This document shows positions 44,440 to 55,800 of a stretch of 64,000 nucleotides of DNA, in pieces. This DNA comes from Trichobilharzia regenti (lineage: Eukaryota; Platyhelminthes; Trematoda; Strigeidida; Schistosomatidae). The stretch is from positions 124,587,809 through 124,651,808 of the forward strand of contig OX235264.1 in NCBI GenBank assembly GCA_944472135.2, given 5' to 3'. Under the pieces are notes generated by a model, which was given only the letters and a program-made list of their open reading frames with translations, searched no databases and was not told where the DNA came from. Made by a program: the position numbers and the translations under genes. The number at the start of each line of letters is the position of its first letter. Within the stretch, counting starts at the first letter, position 1.

Positions 44440-44640
44440 TTAAGGATTTCATCATAAACTGATATCGGTTAGAGGATCATTAAAGAACTAGTCACAGAAA
44501 GCACTGGATAGCCGTTTCACCTTAGTTTTGTACTCTCCATCAGTACGCGCCCACTTAGATTCGAACTCGATCCCATGGTCCGTGAATGCCAATTTCTGCC
44601 AACTCAGGATTATTTTTACCGGCTCAGACCAGCTTGTGTT
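44440..44640 (-). mobile_element. SINE-1 fragment
   Basis: 'cataaactgatatcggttag', CAGAAAGCACTGGATAGCC, GTTTTGTACTCTCCATCAGT, box B relic GATTCGAACTCGATCC. Confidence 0.55.
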
Positions 44641-44784
44641 CTCTTACTTTATTTGAGTAGATTCTGAGGGTTAGAAGTGATTCGAAATCAATAATTTTTT
44701 ATTAGATCATCGAATAAATTACTTATTGTCTTTTTGTATCGAACTGCTGTCGCCGAATAACTATTAGTATTAGTCATATTATAG

Positions 44785-45220
44785 TTATTATTGTTCCCTT
44801 GGGTTCCTAGTGGAACATAGCGCTTCAACTGCACGTCTATACTTGCTTCTGTCTTCCTTCTGCTGTGCTTTCCACCTGCATCCATGTTAGTCCATACTAT
44901 TTCAACTTCTCTTCACACGATCTTCTCCATGTCACCCGTGGACGCCTCACTCACGCTTCCCTTTCGCGTTCCACTCGAGCAATGGCTTGACACGCGATGT
45001 CACCCAGCGGCATCCTCACGAGTGTCCAATCCACCTCCACTTTCTCCTGCATATTTGTTGGTTGGCGATTGGTTCTTGTTTTGTTTCTTCCCACAGTTTC
45101 TTGTCGGTGATTCTGTCCGGCCATCTGATCTTCAGTATAGAGCCAGCGAAGACAGTTGTTGATAAAGGTTTGCAACAAGGGATGAACACGTTCCAAATTG
45201 TTATTGGATAGCACAAAGGA
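44785..45220 (-). mobile_element. SR2/RTE-like retrotransposon, 3' end
   Basis: The minus strand gives LQTFINNCLRWLY, KIRWPDRITDKKLWEETKQE, ICRRKWRWIGHS and 'RMPLGDIACQAIARVERERE', then a terminal motif CACTAGGAACCCAAGGGAAC and a TAATAA-rich tail. 5'-truncated. Confidence 0.75.
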
Positions 45221-45292
45221 ATGAAATTTAAGAAATATGCTTTCCTTTCATTCGAAGAATAATAATAATCGTAACATAATCACTTAGTCTCT

Positions 45293-45550
45293 TTGTAACA
45301 ACAGTAGACAAGGCCAGGCAACAGATCGTTTTATTATGAAAATCAACACGTATTTATACATATTTCACATACATTATTATAGCTTATGCAAGTAGACAAA
45401 CGCAGGCTTCTGATTGGTTGTTTCGGGATTCCTCGACAAATAGAGTTCTATATCTGCGAATCATATTTTGCCACGTTAACTTTGCTGTGATTGGTTGTTG
45501 AATCAGCCTTGCTCTATTTTCTCACGGCCTGCTCTCACCACATCTTGAGT
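45293..45550 (+). mobile_element. LTR-like dispersed repeat
   Basis: TGTAACAACAGTAGACAAGG start and then close identity with the reverse complement of 5345-5672 through 'gaatcagccttgctctattt' and 'gcctgctctcaccacat'. It diverges after 45545. Confidence 0.55.
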
Positions 45551-45684
45551 AAATATAATCGCGTTTTGTTTTGCATTCCTTTGACTTCGGAGTGGAAGAG
45601 TTGGACTTCGGGAGTTAGGCCTTAAAATTTCAGTAATCCGTAGTGTTATTGTTTGTTTTTTATGGAGGGATTTTACTAAGCTGA

Positions 45685-45835
45685 CGCCCAACTTTCCATC
45701 TTATCTAGACTTTCCATGATTTGGTAAACTGAGAGAAGTTTTGGGAGTTCACAGGGGGCTGGGAACCGAACTACAGACCATTGCCGTGGTAAAGGAACTA
45801 CCAACAACCCAATAAATGATGTTTGATACAACTCG
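45685..45835 (-). mobile_element. tRNA-like SINE head, third family, copy 2
   Basis: Antisense relative of 7365-7465: 'gggagttcacagggggctgg', GGAACCGAACTACAGACCAT (box B decayed), 'ccgtggtaaaggaactacca'. Confidence 0.4.
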
Positions 45836-45884
45836 TTGTTGGAATATAATTATTCACTGGAATCCAGACCTATTCAACCAATAT

Positions 45885-46560
45885 TATTATTGTTCCCTTG
45901 GGTTCTGAGCGTAACATATGAACTCGTTGTCCTCCTCAGATCGGTCCACGACTGCCCATAATCTCTCATCTCATCCTCATCTCACGATCTTCTCGATGTC
46001 ACCCTAGCACTGACGGCTTACTTGTCACTTCCCAATCACCTTCTACTCAAGAGATGGACTGAATTGAGCACGATGTCATTCAACGGTCTTCTCAATGACG
46101 TGTGCCCAATCCATCTCCATATTTTCTCCTATATATTTGTTGAACAATAGGTTCTTCTTGGTTGGTTCGTTCTCAAAGTTCCTTATTGCTATCCCTTTCC
46201 GGTCATTCGATCTTCAGGATGCAGCCAGCAAAGGCAGCTGTTGGTAAAAGCCTGAAATCTGTTAGACACGTACACGTTCGCCATGTTTCTAACCCGTAAA
46301 GAAGAACTGACTGATTGAGTTAACACTGCGGTTGAAAATCTGAATGTTGTTCTTTATGCTGACTGAGTGACAGCATCTTCATCCATGCTATCGCCTGTGG
46401 TGGAAACGATGCTTCCTAGATAAGTGAAAGAAGCGACCTCCTTCAAATTTGTCCCAATGATGATGATTGTTACTGGTTGTTGTTAGTTGGTGGGCTTTCT
46501 TCATCCCATCTGTCTTCTCTATGTTCACCTGGAGTGGTGTCTTGTCTTACTCAGATCTAT
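45885..46560 (-). mobile_element. SR2/RTE-like retrotransposon, 3' part
   Basis: Antisense tail 'attattattgttcccttggg' then 'gatcttctcgatgtcaccct', 'ggtcattcgatcttcaggat', 'gcagccagcaaaggcagctg', and 'ggtggaaacgatgcttccta', the same block order as 31465-32150. Strongly mutated. Confidence 0.7.
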
Positions 46561-46599
46561 TCAACTGATGAGCCTTAGAAATCTCGAAATGAAGGTATG

Positions 46600-47800
46600 G
46601 ATAGAACCAGCTTACGAGCAGCGGCAGCAGAAAGCGATTTTACGCAATAACACAGGAAGTACTAACCGTCTTGTACTTATATTTCTGATAAGATAACCTC
46701 TCTACGTGGTTGGAAAGTGGCGTATACTACTGGCAAGATTTATTAGTAGTAAGTGATTGACATCCCTCACCAAAAAAATATCAAATGCAGCAGAATGATA
46801 GATTTAACGTCAAAGATAGAGAAAATGAACCAAACATAACTGCGGCAAAACATCAGACGCACGTACGAAGGGTATGAGTAGCACACAACACAGAAGATCT
46901 CTGCAAGTAAGGTGTCCATAGACGCATCAAATTCCAAATATATAAACATTCGATTTACCAAGTCGCCTGTCTTCTATCCTTACAGGTATAACTAAAAACA
47001 ATATTTTGCTTTACTATTCAGTCAGTCAACAGTCAGTCCTCTATTTAACTGACATTAAATCAATACCAAACAAGATAGATCCTATTAAAAATCAAAAATT
47101 TCACCAGTTAACTTGACTAATTCTCAGTAATGAAACAGGAATCACAAGAAGACTCCAAAATAAAAAGCCCTTTAAAAGTCATGAAACCACCGTTATGCAT
47201 ATTTTATATATTCACATTTCATGAAACATGGAAAGATGGAGAGAGTGGCGAGGAAATGGATTATGTTAATAAGATGATAAAGAAAGAAGCGGGGTGGGTG
47301 GGGGGAGACACACAGTTGAAGAAGCGAAATATGATGTGAAAACACTAGAAGACAAAAAAAAACCCAATCTTCTTCCATTTATTACGCAACGCCTGACATT
47401 GCCAGGACCTAAATTTTGGACAAATATTTTTGCCCCATTAGTGCCAAAAACAAGAGAGTAATAAGAATAATGATGTTTAACAGTAGTCAATTGCTGATGT
47501 TACCACTACCATTGATACGACGACGAATCGCATACCATAGACACTAGTCAATGCCTAGACACACATACACAGACTTGTTTACAACACCTAATAGGTAACA
47601 CGTCACATTTGCATGTGGATGTCTACCTGTATGTGTGTGTCTATCTATCTATCTATCTATCTCTCTATCACTCTACCTGTCCGCGTGTCTGTACGCCTAC
47701 ATGTCCGTGTCTATCTATACCCGTTGTCCACGTGTTGGCTAAGACTTAAAGTAAAAAGAAGACGAAGCCAATGATGACAAGTGTGTGTGTGTGTGTGTTT
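46600..47800. other. Non-coding spacer with simple repeats
   Basis: (TCTA)n at 47641-47665 and GTGTGT at 47782-47800. No gene was recognised. Confidence 0.5.
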
Positions 47801-47809
47801 GTGTGAGTG

Positions 47810-50115
47810 AGTGAAATATTTCCATATCACCTGAATTAAAAGTTTGAAGAAGGCTGAACATTCTTTCAAACATAAAGACAGTATACATTTATAAAGTTAT
47901 ATTTGTAAAATCTCAGCGAAATTGAAATGAGTAATTCCAACGTTTCGTCCGGCAATCTGGTCCGAACTTCTTCAGGGAAATTAATCGAAATTAACATAAC
48001 AAAGAATGACAACAGATTTAAAAGTCAATCTGAACGAAGAATATACTATTCAAAAATAATTTCTCTTCTTCGAGGCGCACGATTAGACAGGTTCGTCTGT
48101 GGGTTCGAGAATATTTACCAGCTTGGTTCAGCAGGCGAGAAATTGAGTGCATACTGGACATCGCATCGATGTCAACACAGCTTTCAGGGTTTTATACAGA
48201 GAATTACAAAGTCATTATCACCTACAGTTAGTTCACTTACGTCTCCTACACATACCTGAAGAAGCTGTTGCAATAAGATCGGCTAAACCGGAACATTGTA
48301 TCCAAAATGAACACGTCCAGACGCTGTTCCTACCGTGGCCAAACTTGGATGGATGATTCTTCTTCTCACCAAGAGTGCTCCTTCCCTAAACCCTCTTGGT
48401 TTTTTTCTTTCTTTGCCTATTGTTACAATTATTATTATTATTCGTCATAATTTATGCACTTCATCCATATATTCTCTCAACACTATCGAATTTTCCATTT
48501 ATACTATTCAGACTTATTATTATTAGTGACATTATCTCTCTTCTCAATATATGCCTCCACCTGTTTCACTTAACAGATTCGTTATCTCACTATGAACCTC
48601 TCATTCCAGTCTTACAATCTCCTGTTCAAGACAGACCACTTTGTACTAGCCACTCCACTCACCTGGCACTTTTTGTAACCTTGAACTCACTAACTTGTCA
48701 AATTTCCTACCCCACACTCTACAAATCTATTATGACCAATCACCACAATCACAGTCTCCCATTTCATCGAAATATTTTGTAATCGATTTCAGCCTAGCAC
48801 GACGTTTGTCACACAAATACGACTATTTATTTTGACACCCCATAACTGCTAATCTGTTATTCTACGTTAATAAAATGTATCCGTCGCATAACTGGCCATT
48901 CTTATTGTAACGGCAACAGTTATATTATCAAATGAAGTGTAGTCAAGATTCGATAGAATAGTTCTAAAATATTTGGGCGCCGAGTGAGAAGTAGACATTT
49001 GTAAAAAATTATATTTATAAAATCTCAGCGATATTGAAATGGGTAATTCCAACGTTTCGTTCGGCAATCTGGTCTGAACTTCTTCAGGGAAATTAATCGA
49101 AATTAACATTATGTGCAGAAAAGGGGAACATCTGTTGTTTTTAAAAACTATGTCCTATCATATGAGTCATGAAACAGGTATCAACATGTATAATAAACAA
49201 AATTGTATGAGTTGTGATCAAAATTTGACCTCAAACTTACAAATATTGATCTCCCCCTGTTAAACACTTTAAACACAGTGTGTACGTGTGCGGATAAACA
49301 GTTGTAAAACAATGTCTTAACGTCTCCATAAGTAGATATAGACAGTTGGGAATTGGGCCAAGTATTAATAATTAGTGATACATATCCATTCTTATTTATT
49401 AATCAGGATTTCCCATGTGTTAGCTAACATCACACCTTCATGTCTGTTCAAACTGTTAGTATCTAGAATTTTATGATTAGACGTATTTTCAAAATTATGG
49501 TGTTTAGGATTAGAGTTTAGTTGAAGCACCCTATCGAACTTATTACTTTGTCTTCTTTCTGAAAATTCAGCTGATTTATTCAACCTATTGGAGTTGTCAG
49601 TTGACTGGACAGCTACAGATTTAGGATACGCATTATGTTGCAGACAACGGAGAGTGGAAACACAAACGTATACTTCTCACTCGGCGCCCAAATATTTTAG
49701 AACTATTCTGTCAAATCTTGACTACAGTTCATTTGATTTATTTTGCAATCGAATTAAATTAACAAAGAAACTATGTAATTGGCACAATCATCGTGTTTCC
49801 ACTCTCCGTTTATATATAAAAGGAACATCTCTTGTTTTTAAAAACTTTGTCCAATCATGATTCATATAACAAGTATATATAAACCTCTGTAATGTTAATT
49901 TCGATTAATTTCCCTGAAGAAGTTCGGACCAGATTGCCGATCGAAACGTTGGAACTACTCATTTCAATATCGCTGAGATTTTACAAATATAATTTTTTAC
50001 AGTTATATTATGTTTTATAATTGTAAGAACCTGAAGAGGAGAAATTATCGGAAAGAATATTCTTCGTTCAGATTGACTTTTAAATCATGATATGGGAATA
50101 TTTCACACTATTAAA
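47810..50115 (+). mobile_element. PLE family 2 copy, with nested insertion
   Basis: Left inverted pLTR piece at 47810-47870 ('agtgaaatatttccatatca'); body 48010-48355 with FVCGFENIYQLGSAGEKLSA and HTGHRIDVNTAFRVLYRELQ ... EEAVAIRSAKPEHCIQNEHV, the PLE C-terminus up to the stop; 3' UTR to 48928; then an insertion; then the right pLTR 50012-50115 (CCTGAAGAGGAGAAATTATC). A different pLTR piece lies at 47895-48000. Its frame for the last 69 residues is open. Confidence 0.75.
48916..50011. mobile_element. PLE-type hairpin element inserted with 13-bp duplication
   Basis: The body 48929-49998 is flanked by the direct repeat ACAGTTATATTAT (48916-48928 and 49999-50011). The first 180 bp recur inverted in the right part: 'ctaaaatatttgggcgccga' against 'tcggcgcccaaatattttag', and 'ccaacgtttcgttcggcaat' against 'attgccgatcgaaacgttgg'. 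Both outer pLTR pieces hold the CTGAAGAAGTTCGG-GAAACG signature. A minus frame at 49392-49583 may be the decayed C-terminus of the same element. Confidence 0.7.
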
Positions 50116-50204
50116 TGTTATAACAACAGATTATTATTAGTAGTAGTTATAGGGTGGTGAGAAAATAAATTAGTATTTGTTTGTGTGACAAATATTCTGA
50201 GCTG

Positions 50205-50410
50205 AATTGATTTTTTATTGATTTTTTATTTTTGATTTATAGCTTGATTCCACACTGTACTTTTGGTACAAGTATGGAATTTTCAGCATGGATATCGGTA
50301 GCCCAAATTTCGCAGGCCGACCATAGATATCAGGTGTGCGCCGGCGTGGGCTCGAACCCCGGACCATGTGCATGGTCGGTGAGAGTCCTAACCACTATGC
50401 CATCGACGCA
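50205..50410 (-). mobile_element. SINE-2 copy 4, best preserved
   Basis: On minus: TGCGTCGATGGCATAGTGGT, 'taggactctcaccgaccatg', CCGGGGTTCGAGCC (box B), CGCCGGCGCACACC, then the body and an AT-rich tail. The head folds as a tRNA-like acceptor and T arm. Confidence 0.8.
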
Positions 50411-50974
50411 AAATAGGCCTTTGACGGCCTGGAAAAATTGCATCTGACGACGATATTTCACGCCATCAGTGCGGGGTATTGGGAGTAGTTTTCAACTAGC
50501 AATAACCGCACCTCAGATAAACTTCATTGGCTACGGTACCGCCACTGCGCAAATATTGTAAAATACGAGACGATGATGACGATGGTGATTAGTAGTCATA
50601 ATAGATTCACATACGATATGTAGGGAGGTTCGTCGACGGATTGGAAAACATTTAGAAGGGAAGGGGAAGTCAAATGCATCGAAGATTCAATTTCGCCACA
50701 ATTGGTTGGGGGGGGTATACGAGACATTGCAACGACACTAACAATATTAGCCTTCAGGAATATATACTACATCCTGAAGTCAGTAATGCACACAGTCTTC
50801 CACATATAGGGCTGAAGTTGTTTCAATAAGATCGACTAAGGCGGAACTTTGTATTCCAAAAAAAATATATTGTGATACTTTTTACTTATCCGTGGTCAAA
50901 CCTGGATTGTGATTTCTCGTCCTCTTCAGGAGTGCACTTCATCTTATCATTTCTTATTTTTCTTTGTTTATTAT

Positions 50975-51673
50975 AATTATTATATTTTGATAGCGTTATT
51001 AGAAGACAGAGATTATCTGAAAAATGTGATGTATTTTGTGCTATACATTTCGAACAATCTGATCACACATTTACTTGTCAAGTCAATATATATAGAAAGG
51101 GTAAATTAAACAAAGTCACAAAATAAGGAATTAAGAATAATTAACACAAACGTTTGGTAATCCAATCAAATAAGGATTACCCAAGTAAGTTAAGGGTAAT
51201 AACAAACTGCTTTTGACTACACAAGGGGGGTTTAGGTCTATGAAGGTGGCAGGCTACCAACTTCGTCTACAGCTAAACATCTAATCGAGATGAACCATAA
51301 GATTGATGTTAACTCAGCCTTTAAGGTCATCTATAAAAACGGTCAAGGGCGTTTACTGAAATACACTGAGGCTATAGCTGTTCATAAACTTAAGCCCCCC
51401 CACCTCTGTGTATTCGAAAACAGTTTGTTATTACTCTTGACCTACGTTGGTAATCCTCATTTGATTGGATTACCAAACGTTTGTGTTAATTATTCTCAAT
51501 TCCGTTTTCTCTCACTTTGTTTAATTTAACTTTTCTATATATATTGACTTGACAGGTAGATGTGTGATCAGATTGTTCGAAATGTATAGCACAAAATACA
51601 TCACATTTTTCAGATAATCTCCGTCTTCTAATAACGCTATCAAAAGGGACTAATTGTTTAAAATTATTATATT
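50975..51673. mobile_element. PLE hairpin element with 12-bp duplication
   Basis: The body 50987-51661 is flanked by AATTATTATATT (50975-50986, 51662-51673). Arms of about 200 bp are inverted: 'gatagcgttattagaagaca' at 50989 against 'tcttctaataacgctatcaa' at 51624, through to 'aacgtttggtaatccaatca' against 'tgattggattaccaaacgtt'. Between them is a PLE C-terminus: LIEMNHKIDVNSAFKVIYKN, GRLLKYTEAIAVHKLKPPHL. Each arm holds a GATNAG...TCGAAAT signature. Confidence 0.75.
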
Positions 51674-51954
51674 GATTATTTCATGATGAACTCTATTCAC
51701 CACCTACTTCAACGTCTTACTATCTTCTCTTCAATGTATACTGTTTTGTACTAACGACTCACCACCCGCCTGACGTCATTTTACAACCTTGAATTGAATT
51801 TTCAATCTACTTTCCTCAAACATTACGCATACATTTGTTATGACTAAGAGTCATCATTATCATTGTCTCGCATTGCGCAGTGTTATGTAGATGAATTCGC
51901 AGTGAGCAAGTTTATCACATAAATGCTATTTATTTTGTCATATTATAACTAATA

Positions 51955-52485
51955 TTGAGGAGTCCCAAGCTAGGACGAAACAGCGGTCCAATACTCCAGT
52001 ACAGGTGTTCCAATGGTTTTCTAACCGATATCAACTCATGATGAAATCCCCAAACCAATCGAACAAAATCCCTACAAACTAATACTGGAAAATTGATCTG
52101 ATGATCACTAGCGACCGGCCATATTCAGGCAGTTACCTGGGTTTCTGGTGTTAAGCATTGACCAGTAGGGTACAGCAAGTCGAAGATGAGGACAGCTATT
52201 CATTAAAGACATTGCTAAGTGGTCTCGTTATGTCGTAAATTGGCAGAAGTTAAAATTCACAGTCTAATCATTGAATCGGGTCCCAGTAGCTTAATGGTCT
52301 ACGAGCTAGCTCGCCTTGTAACCAGAAGGTTCTGGGTTTGAACCGAGGTGGGTGCATACTGATGGAGGGCCCCAAATTAGGACTGTGGCTAGTATTCCAA
52401 TGGTACTCTAACTGATGTCACTTCATGGTGAAATCTTTCAAACAATCAAACAAAATCCCTATAAACCAATAATTGAAAACTAATT
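51955..52485 (+). mobile_element. Two SINE-1 copies in tandem
   Basis: 51955-52082 centre to tail (GGAGTCCCAAGCTAGGAC, GAAACAGCGGTCCA, AAACAAAATCCCTAC-AAAC... as 'gaacaaaatccctacaaact'). 52083-52485 full length: head, GGGTCCCAGTAGCTTAATGG (box A), GGGTTTGAACCGAG (box B), GCATACTGATGGAGGGCCCC, tail AAACAAAATCCCTATAAACC. The hammerhead-derived GAAAC is lost in the second. Confidence 0.8.
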
Positions 52486-52611
52486 ATCTGTTATTCTACA
52501 TTAAAACGTATTAACTAAACAACTGGCTATTACTATAACGATAATACATATTATTTCATAATGATAAGAATTTTAAGAAGAGAATTTATTGGAAAGAGTA
52601 TTCTCGATGGA

Positions 52612-53265
52612 CCTCAGTGGTCACGACTTCTCACAAGAACAACAGGAAACTTTGTCCTGTATCAAGTCACTAGCGAGCATCAAACTAATCTTCTATAGTT
52701 TGGCTTGCAAGGGTTAGTTTTGTATTTTATGAATTGATCACGGATTGATATCAGTTAGAGAGCCATTAAAAACCAGCCACAGGGAGTACTGGACAGCTGG
52801 CTGTCTCATCCTAGTGCTTAAGAATCATCGCCAGTGCGCACCCACTGCCAGGGTTCGAACCAAAGACAAAGACCTCCCGGTTACAAGGCAAGCTCGTATA
52901 CCATTCAGCCACTGGGACCCGATTCAACGGCCAGACCATGGATACTAACTTCGGCCAATTCGTGACCAGTGAGATCAATCCAGTCAAGTGTGAGGATGGA
53001 TGTCCCACTGACGACGTTGGTTAGGGTTGCGCTAAATCATGAATTGAGAAGAGGTAGAATTCATGCGTTGACTATTAAATTGGGTCACAGTGGCTGAATG
53101 GTATACGAGCCAGCTTGCTTTGTGACCGGAAGGTCCTGGGTGCATACTGCCAATGATTCTCAAACTAGGATGAAACAGCCGGCTGTCCAGTACTCCCTGC
53201 TTGTTTTCAGTGGTTGGTTCTCTAAATGATTTCAATCCGAGATCAACTCGTAACAAACAAAGCTA
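52612..53265. mobile_element. SINE-1 cluster (two minus, one plus)
   Basis: 52612-52690 minus head fragment; 52735-53030 minus, nearly full (CACAGGGAGTACTGGACAGC, box B GGGTTCGAACCAAAG, 'ttacaaggcaagctcgtata'); 53040-53265 plus (GGGTCACAGTGGCTGAATGG, CATACTGCCAATGATTCTC, AGGATGAAACAGCCGGCTG). Confidence 0.75.
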
Positions 53266-53534
53266 ACTACAAACTAAAGAATATTCTGAACTAAAATAAC
53301 CAGGGCAGACAATTGTAGCTTCAACGTTGAGTGTAGTCAGTAATGTGTGAAACAATATGAATCCTACATCAAAATAAACTAACAAATCAGATAGACTATT
53401 CGATCAAATATGATCACAATTGATATGAATAGACAAAACGTAATTTCAAGAGAGACAAATAACAAAGATAATTATCGCGGAGTAATAACAATACTGTGAT
53501 GTAAACTTAAAAGCACTATTAGTGAACGATGGTT

Positions 53535-54015
53535 AAGTTTGATCACAGATTGATATCAGTTAGAGAAGAATTGGAAATTAACTAGAGGGATTACTGGACA
53601 ACCTTTTCGTCCATGTTTGGGTCTCATCAGCGATACCTACCCACCTCAAGAGTTCGAACCCAGGACCTTTTGCTAACAAAGCAAGCTCATGGACTATTCA
53701 ACCACTAGGAGCCATTTGAATATCCAATGAATTTTTAATTCTTTTCAATCGGTCGAGAGCGAGAACAAATAATTGCCAGAGATGAGATTGCCTATTGCCA
53801 TTCGTGCTAAAACAATCACAAATTCGTAGAAGTTAGAATTGAGGAATCGGGTGCCACAAGGCTGATTGGTTTACCAGCTTGCCCACCTTGTAAGCGGAAG
53901 GTTCTGAGTTCAAACTCTGGAGCAAGCGTGCGTACTTCTGATGAGTTGTAAGCACTGAGATGAAACAGTTTTCCAGTACTCCCTGTGACCGCTCTCCAAA
54001 TCTCTACACACTAAC
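53535..54015. mobile_element. SINE-1 pair, minus then plus
   Basis: 53535-53760 minus, with box B relic GAGTTCGAACCCAGG and an uninterrupted CTGATGA core (see next entry). 53785-54015 plus, with GGGTGCCACAAGGCTGATTG, GAGTTCAAACTCTGG and CTGATGAGTTGTAAGC-ACTGAGATGAAACAG. Confidence 0.7.
53590..53640 (-). ncRNA. Hammerhead-like core in SINE-1 without the 3-nt insertion
   Basis: Minus strand: CTGATGA (53630-53624), then a 15-nt stem-loop GACCCAAACATGGAC, GAAA (53608-53605), and AGGTTGTC with CAGTAATCCC beyond. G10.1-C11.1 and two C-G pairs form in stem II with one A-A mismatch. A15.1-U16.1 can pair, but the second pair of stem III is A-G. Stem I is short. Close to a hammerhead consensus, but activity is uncertain. 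Confidence 0.5.
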
Positions 54016-54685
54016 GCTTAAAAATAATGAATTTAGTGAAGTGGAATGAACAGATTTTTATGAATAGAATAACCAGTTTGAAAAGCATTATGTAAACCAA
54101 AGATAACCAACATGATAAGAAAAGTTGATTAGACTGATGTTTACAGAAATTAACAGTAGAAAATATCAGAGATTGAAGAGAAGAACACAATGAATCGTTA
54201 GTGTTTTTATGTGAATATGTTTTTTTATCCTGTGTTTACGTAGTTCCCAGAGTAGAACGGAAACACTTTACAATGTCACAATTAGCTAGAGTGTAACTCA
54301 CTCCTTCCTCCTCCGCATGAATATCTGTATATGTATGTACACGCATATATTGTCTACATTCATGGGAAAAACATTCGTGATGAAAACAAAAATTAGGAGT
54401 CTACACTATTCAGAAAACAGACTCAAATGATAAAGCGACAGGTATTTTCTATTGACCTGCTATACTCTATTAAATGTTGGTGTTACATAATTGTAGATAA
54501 CCACCATTTTGAACTGCAGCTAGTTTTCGTGTAATTTATCACTCACCAGGAAGATGCCCGAATAGCTTCTAAAGGACTAATTTCCAAGTGTCAAGCTCTT
54601 CTTACCGATGGCCCTTCCTTCCATAAACATACGTCATCAATTCAAACTGTACTCTACGAAGAAGAGTCTTTATACTGGTTACATG
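54015..54685. other. Non-coding spacer
   Basis: AT-rich. No gene or repeat family was recognised. Confidence 0.45.
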
Positions 54686-54960
54686 ATTTCAACGTGGGCT
54701 GAAATCGGTTAGAGAACCATTGGAAAACCTGGAAGTAATGGACAGCTGTTTCGTCCTAGTTTGGGACTCTTCATCAGTGCACATTCACAGGATACCTTCT
54801 GCTTACAAGGCGAGCTACCTCATAGACCATTAAACCATAAGGACCCTATCCAATGTCTGGCCCAGGAACAACTTCGGCTAATTCATGACATAGCGCGACC
54901 ACTAGTCAATGTCTTCGGCGAGTATTTAATCACGACTTGACTGTGGCGCAATTCAGTCAG
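54685..54960 (-). mobile_element. SINE-1, box B region deleted
   Basis: 'acgtgggctgaaatcggtta' (tail), TTTGGGACTCTTCATCAGTG (antisense hammerhead-derived block), TTCACAGGATACCTTCTGCT joining directly to 'acaaggcgagctacctcata'. The usual TTCGAACC stretch is missing. Confidence 0.7.
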
Positions 54961-55590
54961 CACCGATACGAAAGGAACTAAACAAAGGACATTAGTCGCC
55001 CTGCAGTCCGACAGAAGGTCAATCGTGACACCAATTTACTCACTGGTAACGACCCTCCTGGATGCAGCATTGTGAAGGAGGAAGGGGAAATAAGTTACTA
55101 CCGGGCTGCAGATCCGACTAACCGACTAACTACCCTCCAAGGAAAGAACATCAATTCAAACGATACTATATGAAGGAGAGAATCATGAAACTTTGTTCAA
55201 GTTGTTCAAGTGAGCATCATCAAATCAGTTCCAAAGTGTTATCATCAAGTATGCCATCGATATGACTAAGGGGGCACCTTTATACCCGGAGAAAAAAAAT
55301 AAGAGAAATACGATGAAAAGCCAGTTTAAAAAATGAAGTGGCAACTGACAATTTCGCAAAGTATCGAAACAAATAGAATGATAATATGACATTTATATGC
55401 TATTTTTGACAAATGTCAAAAAAAGACTAAACCTTTTTAAAAATGAATGAATAAAAACAAACAAACTGATTGTCATAACAGAATGAGAATGTGAATAAGA
55501 TTTTCACAAAAATGTCAAAAAATGAGTGTACCAAGGTTGTACCCAACTTATTTATTTACTTATTCATTAAAATGCTAATTTTTCCATTAT
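54960..55590. other. Non-coding spacer
   Basis: Nothing recognised. A short local duplication of 'ccttccttcc' and 'atcaattcaaac' phrases occurs at 54610-54650 and 55148. Confidence 0.4.
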
Positions 55591-55594
55591 TAAC

Positions 55595-55800
55595 ACCAGA
55601 ATGCCTCCCACTTTGTTTTGTCCTCTTTGACCCTATCTAGCTGGATAGACGTTTTTCCATAGTCTCTGACCTCCTTTTTGCAAAACCTCCTCCATGTTGC
55701 CCTTGGACACAGGTCAAACTTGTCGTTTCCCATTCATTCATCTTCCATCCGAGTGTTGGCCTCGAGTGTGATGTCACTCAGCGATATCTGTAGCGTGAAG
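55595..55800 (-). mobile_element. SR2/RTE-like retrotransposon fragment, degenerate
   Basis: Antisense phrases 'cctcctccatgttgcccttg', 'gacacaggtcaaacttgtcg' and 'gtgtgatgtcactcagcga' match the tail region of 31465-31700 and 44940-45000. Confidence 0.5.

Larger units (their letters stand above)
50560..52605 (+). mobile_element. Old PLE family 2 copy with two nested insertions
   Basis: 50765-50986 holds 'ataagatcgactaaggcgga' and the 'gtggtcaaacctggattg' stretch; 51674-51955 continues with 'catgatgaactctattcacc' to 'gctatttattttgtcata'; 52488-52605 ends with 'tatctgttattctacattaa' and AAGAAGAGAATTTATTGGAA. The gaps are a PLE hairpin element (50987-51661) and SINE-1 copies (51957-52485). An inverted piece lies at 50560-50640. 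Confidence 0.65.

Noticed and set aside
46560..46600. CTGATGAGCC...CTCGAAATG, hammerhead-like
   Set aside because: The 14-nt spacer forms no stem and the site lies at the edge of an unrelated SR2-like relic. Probably chance.
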